Shown piece after piece: positions 5,511 through 12,833 of a DNA stretch of 14,633 nucleotides. The translations under genes and the position numbers were made by a program. How positions within the stretch are numbered: position 1 is the stretch's first letter; each line of letters begins with the position of its first letter. The stretch covers positions 1-14,633 of the forward strand of contig JAFTEK010000365.1 in assembly GCA_017453705.1 (NCBI GenBank). The letters are read 5' to 3'. The notes beneath the pieces are model-generated. The model was not told the origin of the DNA. It did not search any database and saw only the letters and a list, made by a program, of their open reading frames with translations. Source of the DNA: Treponema sp. (lineage in GTDB: Bacteria; Spirochaetota; Spirochaetia; Treponematales; Treponemataceae).

Positions 5511-7108
5511 ATACGCTGAGCCTTTTGGGGCATAAGTCCGTCATAAAGTGCCTGCGCAATACAAAACTCTATTCCCTCTTCATAATAAAGCAGCTCCGCC
5601 CCGTCAAATGCAGTAAAGCCATCCCCCTGATTTACAAGAATGTAATCCGGGCCTGCAACCGTATAGATTCTATCCATATCAAGAGCCTTGTCCCCTACGA
5701 TGACTTTCCGTACACGCCTTTCGCCCTGTATCCCGGAGCACATCCCCCTCTCATCGGTAATGCAGGGACTGGGCACGGAAGTATCCAGCTCGTATCTCAT
5801 TCCCGACACCTGCAAAAAGCCTCCGCTGCCAGAAGGAAGAGACCTGGCTCCCCACTCCAGAGCATCCAGTATCTGCTGCCCTGAGGCTTTTATCACAGCT
5901 ACAGAGTTGCCAAAAGGAAAGGCCGTAAGGATATCCCAATAGGTCACGCTGCCTTCGGACAAATCTCCCCTTATACCCCCTCCGTTCATCAGGGCGACAT
6001 CAGCTCCTGTCAACTTTCTTAAAGCATCCGTGCAATAGTCTCCCAGTTCACTTTCCATACGCTTGGAATCCGCTCCAGAAAGAGTATACGGCAAGACAGC
6101 AAGCTCCCTTCCAAAAATTTCATCAAGCCCATCCTTTATACCAGAGATACAGTATGCCATATCGTTCTGCAAGTCTGCAAACTCAGGCTCATCACACCTG
6201 TCAGACCAATGCCAGACATCCGTTTTTATCCTACCCTTTCTTTTCCTCCCTATATTTCCACCCGGTATAACGCTGTAGCCTATGCAGTCCAGCTTGCTAG
6301 CCGCCGCAGCCCTGACAATCTTCTTGCCGTTCTTGTTCCGTAGCACAAGCCTGTCGCTGTCGTGGCTATGGCCGTCCAAACACACATCGATTCCTTCTGT
6401 ATGTGAAATTACGTCCTCACAAGTCCAAGGACTGCACTGTGCATTGCTCCCAAGGTGCGCCAACAGGTAGACGTAATCAGCCCCCTCAGACCTTGCTGCA
6501 TCAACAGCGTCCTGCACCGCTTTGTAAAGAGCGTCACCTGCCCTGTCCTGCATAAAAGAGTATATATAGCTGCCGTGCAAGTCCTTGAAATAAGAAGGTG
6601 AAGAAGAAACAATAGTCGTAGGAGTTGTAACACCGACAAAGGCAATCCTGATTCCGCCCGCTTCCTTGATTATATATGGGAGAAAAACACACTCCTCTTT
6701 TCTGGTAAAGTTGCAGCATATATAAGGAAATGAAGCCTCGCCTGCCAGCTCCAGCAGCCGGTCTGTCCCATAGTCAAACTCGTGGTTGCCGGGAACAGCA
6801 GCGTCATAGCCCAGCATGCCCATCAAATCCACAATGACCGCTCCCTGACTGACCATCCCGACAGGCTCCCCCTGTATGCAATCTCCGCAGTCCACAAGAA
6901 GCGTCGGGCAGCCTTGTTCTTCCAGTTCCCGCCGTATCTGCCATAGTCCCGCATAACCAAAACCAGAGTCTATACCGCAGTGCACATCACCAGTAAAAAG
7001 CACCACGACATCCCCTGTGCCAGGGCTTTTCGCGGCACAAGCTGACAGCCCAAAGATTAAAAGACAAGCAAAAGTAGCGGCAAGAAATCTACGGTAAAGA
7101 CTCATCAT
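5489..7108 (-). CDS. Lipoprotein 5'-nucleotidase / UshA-family metallophosphoesterase
   Basis: This 539-residue enzyme should remove phosphate from extracytoplasmic nucleotides, releasing nucleosides for uptake. The signal peptide ends in a lipobox, LSAC, with C24 as the lipidated residue. The metallophosphoesterase domain (about 33-280) has the metal and catalytic motifs in order: GDVHC (D41, H43), DCGD (D76), GNHEFD (N108, H109), LAHLG (H218) and DGHSHD (H247, H249). The 5'-nucleotidase C-terminal domain (about 335-535) has NGGGIRGD (N375, R380), GSGGFLQVSG and NQGDGFTAF, which form the nucleotide-binding part. Length matches the family. The ATG at 7108 fits the signal peptide, but no good Shine-Dalgarno precedes it; the next codon is also ATG. 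It is a single-gene unit. Nucleotide specificity is not determined; diesterase activity (CpdB-like) is an alternative. Confidence 0.88.
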   Translation of the reverse strand: MMSLYRRFLAATFACLLIFGLSACAAKSPGTGDVVVLFTGDVHCGIDSGFGYAGLWQIRRELEEQGCPTLLVDCGDCIQGEPVGMVSQGAVIVDLMGMLGYDAAVPGNHEFDYGTDRLLELAGEASFPYICCNFTRKEECVFLPYIIKEAGGIRIAFVGVTTPTTIVSSSPSYFKDLHGSYIYSFMQDRAGDALYKAVQDAVDAARSEGADYVYLLAHLGSNAQCSPWTCEDVISHTEGIDVCLDGHSHDSDRLVLRNKNGKKIVRAAAASKLDCIGYSVIPGGNIGRKRKGRIKTDVWHWSDRCDEPEFADLQNDMAYCISGIKDGLDEIFGRELAVLPYTLSGADSKRMESELGDYCTDALRKLTGADVALMNGGGIRGDLSEGSVTYWDILTAFPFGNSVAVIKASGQQILDALEWGARSLPSGSGGFLQVSGMRYELDTSVPSPCITDERGMCSGIQGERRVRKVIVGDKALDMDRIYTVAGPDYILVNQGDGFTAFDGAELLYYEEGIEFCIAQALYDGLMPQKAQRIKIYGHL

Positions 7109-7180
7109 TGACGTGGCACACAGACAAAGCCCAAAACAAACATTATGCCCATCAGCCTGACAAAGCTATTCATATAGTAT

Positions 7181-7209
7181 AATATAGGACATATCTAAAA
7201 ACTGGGCAA
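7181..7209 (-). promoter_or_regulatory. Promoter of the 5'-nucleotidase gene
   Basis: On the minus strand TTGCCC (7209-7204), a 17-nt spacer and TATATT (7186-7181) fit a housekeeping promoter, with a start near 7174 and a leader of about 66 nt. The -35 box lies inside the hairpin at 7197-7220. Confidence 0.45.
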
Positions 7210-7220
7210 GCCCCATTTTT
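7197..7220. terminator. Intrinsic-terminator-like hairpin upstream of the nucleotidase gene
   Basis: TGGG (7203-7206) pairs with CCCA (7212-7215) around a 5-nt loop; AAAA and TTTT extend the stem on the outside after one mismatch. Either strand ends in five T. Nothing intact lies close upstream on either strand, so it may be the old terminator of the broken frame at 7311-7523. Confidence 0.4.
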
Positions 7221-7310
7221 GTGTGTCGCAGGGTATAGGAGACTTCCTTCTGTCACGCGGCTCCTGATAATACGATTAATTGCAAAACAAGATGTCTGGC
7301 GGTAACAGCA

Positions 7311-7523
7311 TCACACTCCATTTTTATCATCCAGAATAACATGGACAGTATTTGATTCTCCATAATACGCCCTGTCATTTATTTTTACAGACAGAGCTGC
7401 ACATCCTTCTATGTTGTAAAATGGAGCTATTGCAACATTTGTAACATACGTTTCGTTTTTTTCGATGCGTATACATTCCCTACGATAGGGAACTATACCA
7501 AACCTGTCGCCTGTTATACCATA
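7311..7523 (-). pseudogene. Start-less, protein-like 70-codon frame (probable gene remnant)
   Basis: The 460 bp between the nucleotidase and TolC-like genes contain one minus-strand frame that reads like a real protein for 70 codons, ending in TGA at 7313-7311. It begins YGITGDRFGIVPYRREC, continues with NVAIAPFYNIEGCAALSVKI, and ends HVILDDKNGV. The composition is beta-rich and not low complexity. It has no ATG, GTG or TTG codon in frame, and a TAA lies just upstream (7526-7524). The other two frames upstream contain ATGs but soon stop. A single indel or loss of the 5' part would explain this. I do not recognise the family. A chance open frame cannot be excluded. I see nothing else gene-like in the gap. 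Confidence 0.35.
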
Positions 7524-7559
7524 TTAATCATCACTTTTCTGGCTTCATAACAAAATTTA

Positions 7560-7589
7560 TTTTCATAAATGCCCCTTTTGCGTTACAAT
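7560..7589 (+). promoter_or_regulatory. Possible promoter of the exporter operon
   Basis: TTTTCA (7560-7565), an 18-nt spacer and TACAAT (7584-7589) resemble a housekeeping promoter with a weak -35. Transcription would start at about 7596, which is exactly the A of the in-frame ATG taken as the start of the TolC-like protein. The message would then be leaderless. Confidence 0.3.
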
Positions 7590-7595
7590 GTCCGT

Positions 7596-9104
7596 ATGCC
7601 CTGCCACAGAGCTGCCACACAAAGCCCCCTACTCAAGCGCATCATCGCGTCATTCCTGCTGATTGCGGCGGGAAGCCTGCTTTTCGCCGGGGAAAGGACG
7701 TCCGACCTGCTGGAAGGCTACCTCAGGAACAGCCTTACGGTAAAGAAACTGACCCTCTCGCTCAAAGACAGGATGCTGTCAAGGAAGTCTTCCGCCATAT
7801 CCAACGGAATCGCCGTCCAGCTTTCATCAGGCTCGGTGGTCATCAACACGGCGGGAGACGGCTCGCTGAGCCTCAGGCCCTCCGCGAGCGTGGGCTACCC
7901 GGCGGCCAGAAACCTCAAGCTGGGCATATCATCCAACCTTGCCTTCTCGGACGGCGAGAAAAAAAACTCCAGCACATCCCTGTCGCTCAGCCTGGATTTG
8001 TACTCCGGGGTCATGGAGGAACGGAATATAGCCCTGCTCAAGGCAGACCGGTCAGTGCTTGAGGCGCAGCGGGCACTGGCGGACGGACTTGTCAAGCAGG
8101 AACAGGCGTTCTACACGGAGCTGAAATCCCTCTTTGATGCCGCGGCCAAGCTTACGAGCGCGGAGAATACCCTCTGGGACGACAAGCTCAGCTTTCAAGA
8201 AGTCAGGGTAAAAGGCTACGAGGCCACGTCACTCAAGTACCGGCAGGCAGAGACCAAGGTAAAGACCGACGAGCACAACGTCTCAAACTACAGGCGCGGG
8301 CTGGAGAAGGACATAAAACTTTTCGCAAGAAAATGCGGGGCGGAGTACAAGGAGGCAGACCCCCTGGACTGGCTGCCCGATGACATTCCCAAGGTGGAAG
8401 GGCTGGACATACAGTCATTCAGTGAGGCGGACTATTCCGCCGTGGAAAGCGCAGTCTGGACCAACAAGATAAACTCCCTCTCCCGCAAGGCCAACAAGCC
8501 TTTCTCCCTGTCCGCCAACGGCGGCTACACATTCGGCAACTCAAGCGCGGCGGGAAGCGACACCGTGGACGGAGGGCTTGACCTTGCCCTGGGAGGCGGG
8601 GCACTTTCCGCCGGTGCGGGCATCAGCGTTCCCGTAACAGGTGATGACCATTCCCCTGTGTACACTATGAACCTCTCGCTCAACCCGACCAAGTTCATGA
8701 CCGACAGGATTTCCCGGCAGCAGCAGGATATCGCCGAAGATCAGGAAATGCTGGACATAAGGAGCGCGAGGGACGAATGGGAACATAAGGTCGAGGAAAA
8801 GCGGGAAAGCCTTGAGAACCTGCTCTGGAGCAAGAAGGGCAACGAGGATTCCTACGAGCTGTACAAGTCACTTGAGGCCGACACGCTCAAATGGTACAAG
8901 GCGGGTATGGTCACCGAGGGCGAGTACAGGTCAGCCCAGACAAACATGCGAAACTACCGGATTCAGATGATGATAAACGACCTGGAGCTTCTTATTTACA
9001 ACGCAGAGGTGAAGCTCCTCTTCGTGCGGGACGAAGAGCTTTCCCTGCTGGATGAAGTGGCATCTGGCAGCGGAAAGGAAGGCGAAAGGGAGGAAGATAG
9101 ATGA
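7596..9104 (+). CDS. TolC-family outer-membrane efflux protein
   Basis: This is a 502-residue outer-membrane factor, the exit duct of a tripartite exporter. The N-terminus has a hydrophobic signal (LLKRIIASFLLIAAGSLLFA, 12-31) with likely cleavage after LFA. Two halves each contain beta-strand-like stretches (NLKLGISSNLAFS...SLSLSLDLYSG; then GGYTFGNSS...PVYTMNLSLNP) followed by long charged helices, such as ERNIALLKADRSVLEAQRAL and EQAFYTELKSLFDAAAKL. This is the repeated pattern of TolC proteins. No Shine-Dalgarno is visible before 7596 or before an upstream in-frame ATG at 7569. 7596 is preferred because it shortens a long pre-signal extension and coincides with the predicted transcript start. 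Its stop overlaps the adaptor start in an ATGA arrangement. Sequence divergence from well-known TolC is large, but operon context supports the call. Confidence 0.8.
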   Translation: MPCHRAATQSPLLKRIIASFLLIAAGSLLFAGERTSDLLEGYLRNSLTVKKLTLSLKDRMLSRKSSAISNGIAVQLSSGSVVINTAGDGSLSLRPSASVGYPAARNLKLGISSNLAFSDGEKKNSSTSLSLSLDLYSGVMEERNIALLKADRSVLEAQRALADGLVKQEQAFYTELKSLFDAAAKLTSAENTLWDDKLSFQEVRVKGYEATSLKYRQAETKVKTDEHNVSNYRRGLEKDIKLFARKCGAEYKEADPLDWLPDDIPKVEGLDIQSFSEADYSAVESAVWTNKINSLSRKANKPFSLSANGGYTFGNSSAAGSDTVDGGLDLALGGGALSAGAGISVPVTGDDHSPVYTMNLSLNPTKFMTDRISRQQQDIAEDQEMLDIRSARDEWEHKVEEKRESLENLLWSKKGNEDSYELYKSLEADTLKWYKAGMVTEGEYRSAQTNMRNYRIQMMINDLELLIYNAEVKLLFVRDEELSLLDEVASGSGKEGEREEDR

Positions 9105-10135
9105 GGGGAAGGCTCAGGCTCGCCATCATTATCCTGCTGCTTGCCACCTTCATCGGGGCGGGTCTGTTCCTTGCGCGAAAGTTCCTCGGCTCCTCCAAGT
9201 CGGACAAGCTGACCTACACCGTAAGGGAGGAAACCTACGAGAACGTCATAGACATAAGCGGCACTGTTCAGGCCGCGCAGTCGCAGACCCTGCAGGCTCT
9301 CTCCGACGGTACGGTAATCGCAGTGTACGTCAAGCAGGGAGATGAGGTAAAGAAGGGGGACGTGATATTGCAGCTGGACGACACCACCCAGAGGTACAAC
9401 CTAGAGAAGCACCTGCTGAACATGCAGGTGACCAAGATAAACGGATCGGCCAAGGAATACGAGCTGATGAAAACCGAGAAGGCCTCGCTCGAACAGAAGA
9501 TAAGCGAGCGCAAGGTCACGGCCACGTTCGATGGAATCATCGCCGCCATCAGCGCGTCCGTAGGCGACTCCCTCGCGACAAAGGACTCAGTGGGTACAAT
9601 CGTGGACAAGTCCTATCTCACCGCAGAGGTGGAGATTGCCGAGACCGACGTGGCAAGCCTTGCCGTATGGCAGAAAGTCACGTTCACATTCCCCGCCTAC
9701 ACCGAGGGGACGGTGGAAGGCCTGGTCGTCAGCTGGCCCGCCATCGGGGAGACAACCTCGCGCGGGGCAACGGTGGTCAAGGCCAAGCTCCGAATAGACG
9801 AATACCCTTCCGTCATACTGCCCAACTTTTCGTTCTCTGGCAAGATACAGGTAGCCCCTCCGGAGACATTCCTGCTTGTCTCAAGCTACGCGATAGGGCG
9901 GGAGGACGGCAAGGCGTTCGTCGTTAAGAGCGGAACGGGCGAGAAGGTTCAGGTGAGCGTCCAGCCATACGGAGCGGGCTATGTCAAAATCCTCAGCGGC
10001 AACGTCAGTGCGGGCGACGTGCTTGAGGCGCAGTCCAGCGGCCCCAAGTCTGGCATGAACGCGGTACGCGGCGGAATGGGCGGTATGCCGGGAGGTGGCG
10101 GCAGGAACGGCGGCTCCGGGATGCCGCGCCGCTGA
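9101..10135 (+). CDS. MacA-like periplasmic adaptor (HlyD/RND-type membrane fusion protein)
   Basis: This 344-residue adaptor should link the ABC transporter in the inner membrane to the TolC-like duct. A single N-terminal membrane anchor lies at about 7-26. The two lipoyl half-motifs are visible: LQALSDGTVIAVYVKQGDEVKKGDVILQL (64-92) and VTATFDGIIAAISASVGDSL (139-158). A helical hairpin of only about 45 residues sits between them (94-138), clearly shorter than the long hairpin of E. coli MacA. Beta-barrel and membrane-proximal parts follow (170-312). The C-terminus is a Gly/Met-rich tail, MGGMPGGGGRNGGSGMPRR, of unknown use. GGGAGG lies 7 nt before the ATG. The gene is translationally coupled to tolC by a 4-nt overlap, and the ATPase gene follows 11 bp later. 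Confidence 0.88.
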   Translation: MRGRLRLAIIILLLATFIGAGLFLARKFLGSSKSDKLTYTVREETYENVIDISGTVQAAQSQTLQALSDGTVIAVYVKQGDEVKKGDVILQLDDTTQRYNLEKHLLNMQVTKINGSAKEYELMKTEKASLEQKISERKVTATFDGIIAAISASVGDSLATKDSVGTIVDKSYLTAEVEIAETDVASLAVWQKVTFTFPAYTEGTVEGLVVSWPAIGETTSRGATVVKAKLRIDEYPSVILPNFSFSGKIQVAPPETFLLVSSYAIGREDGKAFVVKSGTGEKVQVSVQPYGAGYVKILSGNVSAGDVLEAQSSGPKSGMNAVRGGMGGMPGGGGRNGGSGMPRR

Positions 10136-10146
10136 CAGGAGGACAA

Positions 10147-10857
10147 ATGGGAAGCTGCGCCGTAATAGAAATGCAGGATGTCAAGCGGGTCTACGCGATG
10201 GGAGACCAGAAGGTGCACGCGCTCAGGGGGATTTCTTTCTCCATACGCGAGGGGGAGTTCGTCTCCATCATGGGGCCGTCCGGCTCAGGCAAATCCACCT
10301 GCATGAACATGATAGGCTGCCTGGACAGGCCGACTGCCGGAATCGTCAAGATAAACGGGAAGGAGACCTCCAAAATGGATGAGAAGGAGCTTGCATACCT
10401 GCGCAACAGGACGGTGGGCTTCGTGTTCCAGCAGTATTTCCTTTTAAACTCCATGTCGGTATTGGAGAACGTGATGCTGCCCCTGCGCTATCAAGGGATA
10501 AGCAAGAGACAGAGGCAGGAGATGGCGATGCAGGCACTGGAGAAAGTAGGGCTTTCCGACAGGGTGAGACACCACCCCTACGAGCTGTCGGGCGGGCAGA
10601 AGCAGCGCGTTGCAATCGCGCGGGCAACCGTGACCCGCCCCAAGATAATCCTCGCCGACGAGCCGACCGGTGCGCTGGACTCTGCGACAGGCAAGGCCGT
10701 GCTCAAGCTTTTCTACAGGATAAACAAGACGGAAGGCACAACCGTCGTCATCGTCACGCATGACCCCCGCATAGGAAGCATAACGAACCGCTGCATCCAC
10801 ATACTGGACGGCAGCATAAAGAGCGACATGCGACGGCGGGGAGAGGGGACTGGATAG
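10147..10857 (+). CDS. MacB/LolD-type ABC transporter ATPase
   Basis: This 236-residue nucleotide-binding subunit shows every ABC motif: Walker [10 protein letters not shown] (43-51), Q-loop VFQQY (Q95), signature [14 protein letters not shown] (147-160), Walker [12 protein letters not shown] (168-178) and switch histidine TH (H205). The ATPase type is the one that pairs with FtsX/MacB permeases (MacB, LolD, FtsE), whose power strokes move substrates in the periplasm rather than through the membrane. AGGAGG lies 4 nt before the ATG. In E. coli MacB the ATPase and permease are one chain; here they are separate genes, as in many other bacteria, but unusually they are kept apart by a 1.85-kb unrelated gene. 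Confidence 0.93.
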   Translation: MGSCAVIEMQDVKRVYAMGDQKVHALRGISFSIREGEFVSIMGPSGSGKSTCMNMIGCLDRPTAGIVKINGKETSKMDEKELAYLRNRTVGFVFQQYFLLNSMSVLENVMLPLRYQGISKRQRQEMAMQALEKVGLSDRVRHHPYELSGGQKQRVAIARATVTRPKIILADEPTGALDSATGKAVLKLFYRINKTEGTTVVIVTHDPRIGSITNRCIHILDGSIKSDMRRRGEGTG

Positions 10858-10904
10858 AACGCTATCAAAAGCTCATGCTGTTCCTGCATGAAGGAGTTCC
10901 GGTG

Positions 10905-10933
10905 TTCAATTTTTAGGCATAAACAAATATAGA
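10905..10933 (+). promoter_or_regulatory. Possible internal promoter before the glycoside-hydrolase-like gene
   Basis: TTCAAT (10905-10910), 17 nt and TATAGA (10928-10933) form a weak promoter-like pair in the 102-bp gap, just before a strong AAGGAGG site (10945-10951). It would allow expression of the following two genes apart from the rest of the operon. The gap is AT-rich compared with the genes either side. Confidence 0.3.
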
Positions 10934-10959
10934 TGGCATAACACAAGGAGGTTTGCCTT

Positions 10960-12810
10960 ATGGGTCATTTCAAGAATTTCAAGTCGGTGCTGTATTGCCC
11001 TGCCCACTGGGTGATTCGCGTAAAGGAAGAGGAGCTAGAAGGACAACTGGCCTTCTTTAATCAGTACATCGGGGTGGACAAGGTATACATCGAACCATAT
11101 CGGTCAGGGGAACTCGCAAGCCGGGAAAAGCTTGTCGCGCTCAAGGGTTTCTTTGAGAAGCACGGGGTTGAAGTTGCGGCAGGCTTCACGACGACTTCGG
11201 GCGAGGGGCCGATTGCAGGAAAGGAACACAAGAGCCAGCGGCTGTTCGACACCTACTGCTACACTGACAAGGACTTCCGGGCGCAGATTCAGAAGAACAT
11301 CGAGTTCACCGCAAGCATATTCGATGAAATCATTCTTGATGACTACTACTTCACCAACTGCACGTGCGAGGACTGCATCAAGGCGAAGGGCAGCCGCTCC
11401 TGGCAGGACTACCGGCTTGACATGATGAAGAACGTGAGCCGCAACGTCATCGTAGCCCCTGCCAAGAAGGTAAACCCACGCTGTCGCGTTATCATCAAGT
11501 ACCCCAACTGGATGGAAAGCTACGCGGAGGCAGGCTACAATCCCGGTGAGCAGAAGGACATCTTTGACGGCGTATACACCGGCACCGAGACCCGCAACAC
11601 AATGGATCAGGATCAGACCCTGCCCCGCTACCTGTCGTACTCGCTCGTCCGCTGGATGGAAAATCTCGCCCCCGGCAGGAACGGCGGCGGCTGGTTCGAC
11701 GCATTCCAGTGCTACCCTATGGAGGCATACCTTGAGCAGGCCTACCTGACGGCATTCGCCAGAGCAAGAGAGATGATGATATTCTGCTGGCCACTCGTGT
11801 ATGACCACTACTTCGTGCCGACTTTGGGCTTCCAGATGAAGAAGATTGACGCACTGATGAGCAATGTGGGCAATTGCACCGGTCTTGCTGAATACCACCC
11901 CGTGAACGCGCAGGGCGAGGATCACCTTGCCGACTACCTGGGCTTGCAGGGAATACCATTCGAGCCGACCCCATTCTTCCCTGATAATGCAAAGGCCGTA
12001 TTCCTGACCGCCGCATCTTGTGCGGACAGGGACATAATGGCAAAGCTTGAGAAGTACGTCCGTGGAGGAGGCCACGCCATCGTCACGAGCGGCTTCGTCA
12101 GGCAGATGTTAGCGGCTGGCTCAGCCCAATGCGGTGCCATCAGTGCAGACAGCGGCATCAGTGTAGACGATGCGCCAGCCATGACAATGACCATCGAACA
12201 GATGACCTCGCTCCGCTGGCGGGATCGGCATCTCACACCTACCCACTACCAGTACTATACAGCCGACAGCTGGGAAGGATACAAGGTTCCGGCGCACAAG
12301 GCAATATCCTTCCCCCTGCTGGAGCACCGCAACAATACAAGCTGGATGCTTCTGAAAGGACAGACCGCTGGGAAGAACCTTCCCATCCTGATCCGCGACT
12401 GCTACGGTCTGGGGCAGATGGTCACGCTCGTAGTACCGGACGACTTCAGCGACATACAGGAACTTCCTCGCGAAGTCCTGAACGCCATAAGGGAGGAGTT
12501 CTGCCGGACGCTGGGAGTCCGCCTGGAGTGCGGCAAGAATGTCGGCCTCTTTCTCTACGACAACGACAGCTTCATCACCTACGCCTACGACTACCAGAAC
12601 GAAGGCCCTCAGCCCTGCTACGTCTACGTGAAGGGCGAAGCAAAGCGGCTGGTCAGGCTGAACGGCAGGCGGGGGCTTGAGTGCGTAGAACCCTATGTCA
12701 GGACACATGAAAGCAGCAGGGAAGAAGGCGGACGGAATAACGAAGTGGAGAGCGTCTTTAAGATAGAGACGCATCCCGATCTCTTCGACTTCTGGAAGAT
12801 AGAGCGGTAA
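10960..12810 (+). CDS. Glycoside hydrolase-like TIM-barrel protein (GH42-like architecture)
   Basis: This is a 616-residue cytoplasmic protein with no signal peptide or membrane segment. The N-terminal half reads like a glycosidase (beta/alpha) barrel: KVYIEPYRSGE (41-51), FDEIILDDYYF (121-131), then a CTCEDC motif (134-139) like the zinc-binding CxCxxC cluster of GH42 beta-galactosidases, RVIIKYPNW, DGVYTGTETRN and FCWPLVYD. D127/D128, E210 and E311 (in GLAEYHP) are candidate active-site acids; I cannot assign them. Residues about 330-520 look like the amidotransferase-like domain that follows the barrel in GH42 (AKAVFLTAASCADRDIM, LEKYVRGGGHAIVTSGF). The final part (about 525-616) is a likely beta domain. 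AAGGAGG lies 8 nt before the ATG. It splits an exporter operon between ATPase and permease. Fold confidence is moderate; substrate is unknown, and it may not be a hydrolase at all. Confidence 0.6.
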   Translation: MGHFKNFKSVLYCPAHWVIRVKEEELEGQLAFFNQYIGVDKVYIEPYRSGELASREKLVALKGFFEKHGVEVAAGFTTTSGEGPIAGKEHKSQRLFDTYCYTDKDFRAQIQKNIEFTASIFDEIILDDYYFTNCTCEDCIKAKGSRSWQDYRLDMMKNVSRNVIVAPAKKVNPRCRVIIKYPNWMESYAEAGYNPGEQKDIFDGVYTGTETRNTMDQDQTLPRYLSYSLVRWMENLAPGRNGGGWFDAFQCYPMEAYLEQAYLTAFARAREMMIFCWPLVYDHYFVPTLGFQMKKIDALMSNVGNCTGLAEYHPVNAQGEDHLADYLGLQGIPFEPTPFFPDNAKAVFLTAASCADRDIMAKLEKYVRGGGHAIVTSGFVRQMLAAGSAQCGAISADSGISVDDAPAMTMTIEQMTSLRWRDRHLTPTHYQYYTADSWEGYKVPAHKAISFPLLEHRNNTSWMLLKGQTAGKNLPILIRDCYGLGQMVTLVVPDDFSDIQELPREVLNAIREEFCRTLGVRLECGKNVGLFLYDNDSFITYAYDYQNEGPQPCYVYVKGEAKRLVRLNGRRGLECVEPYVRTHESSREEGGRNNEVESVFKIETHPDLFDFWKIER

Positions 12811-12833
12811 CGGTTCTGATTTAGGACACGCCG

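Noticed and set aside
7109..7310. Purine or other riboswitch in front of the 5'-nucleotidase
   Set aside because: The best promoter lies downstream of the hairpin at 7197-7220, leaving a leader of about 66 nt with no recognisable aptamer.
10873..10891. Stem TCATGC/GCATGA after the ATPase gene as a terminator
   Set aside because: The stem has only 6 bp and no T run follows directly; the nearest TTTTT is about 20 nt further. It is more likely incidental.
11104..12075. 323-codon open frame on the minus strand inside the glycoside-hydrolase-like gene
   Set aside because: It is an antisense shadow: its composition is Val/Leu/His-rich with no recognisable domain, and the plus-strand frame is clearly coding.
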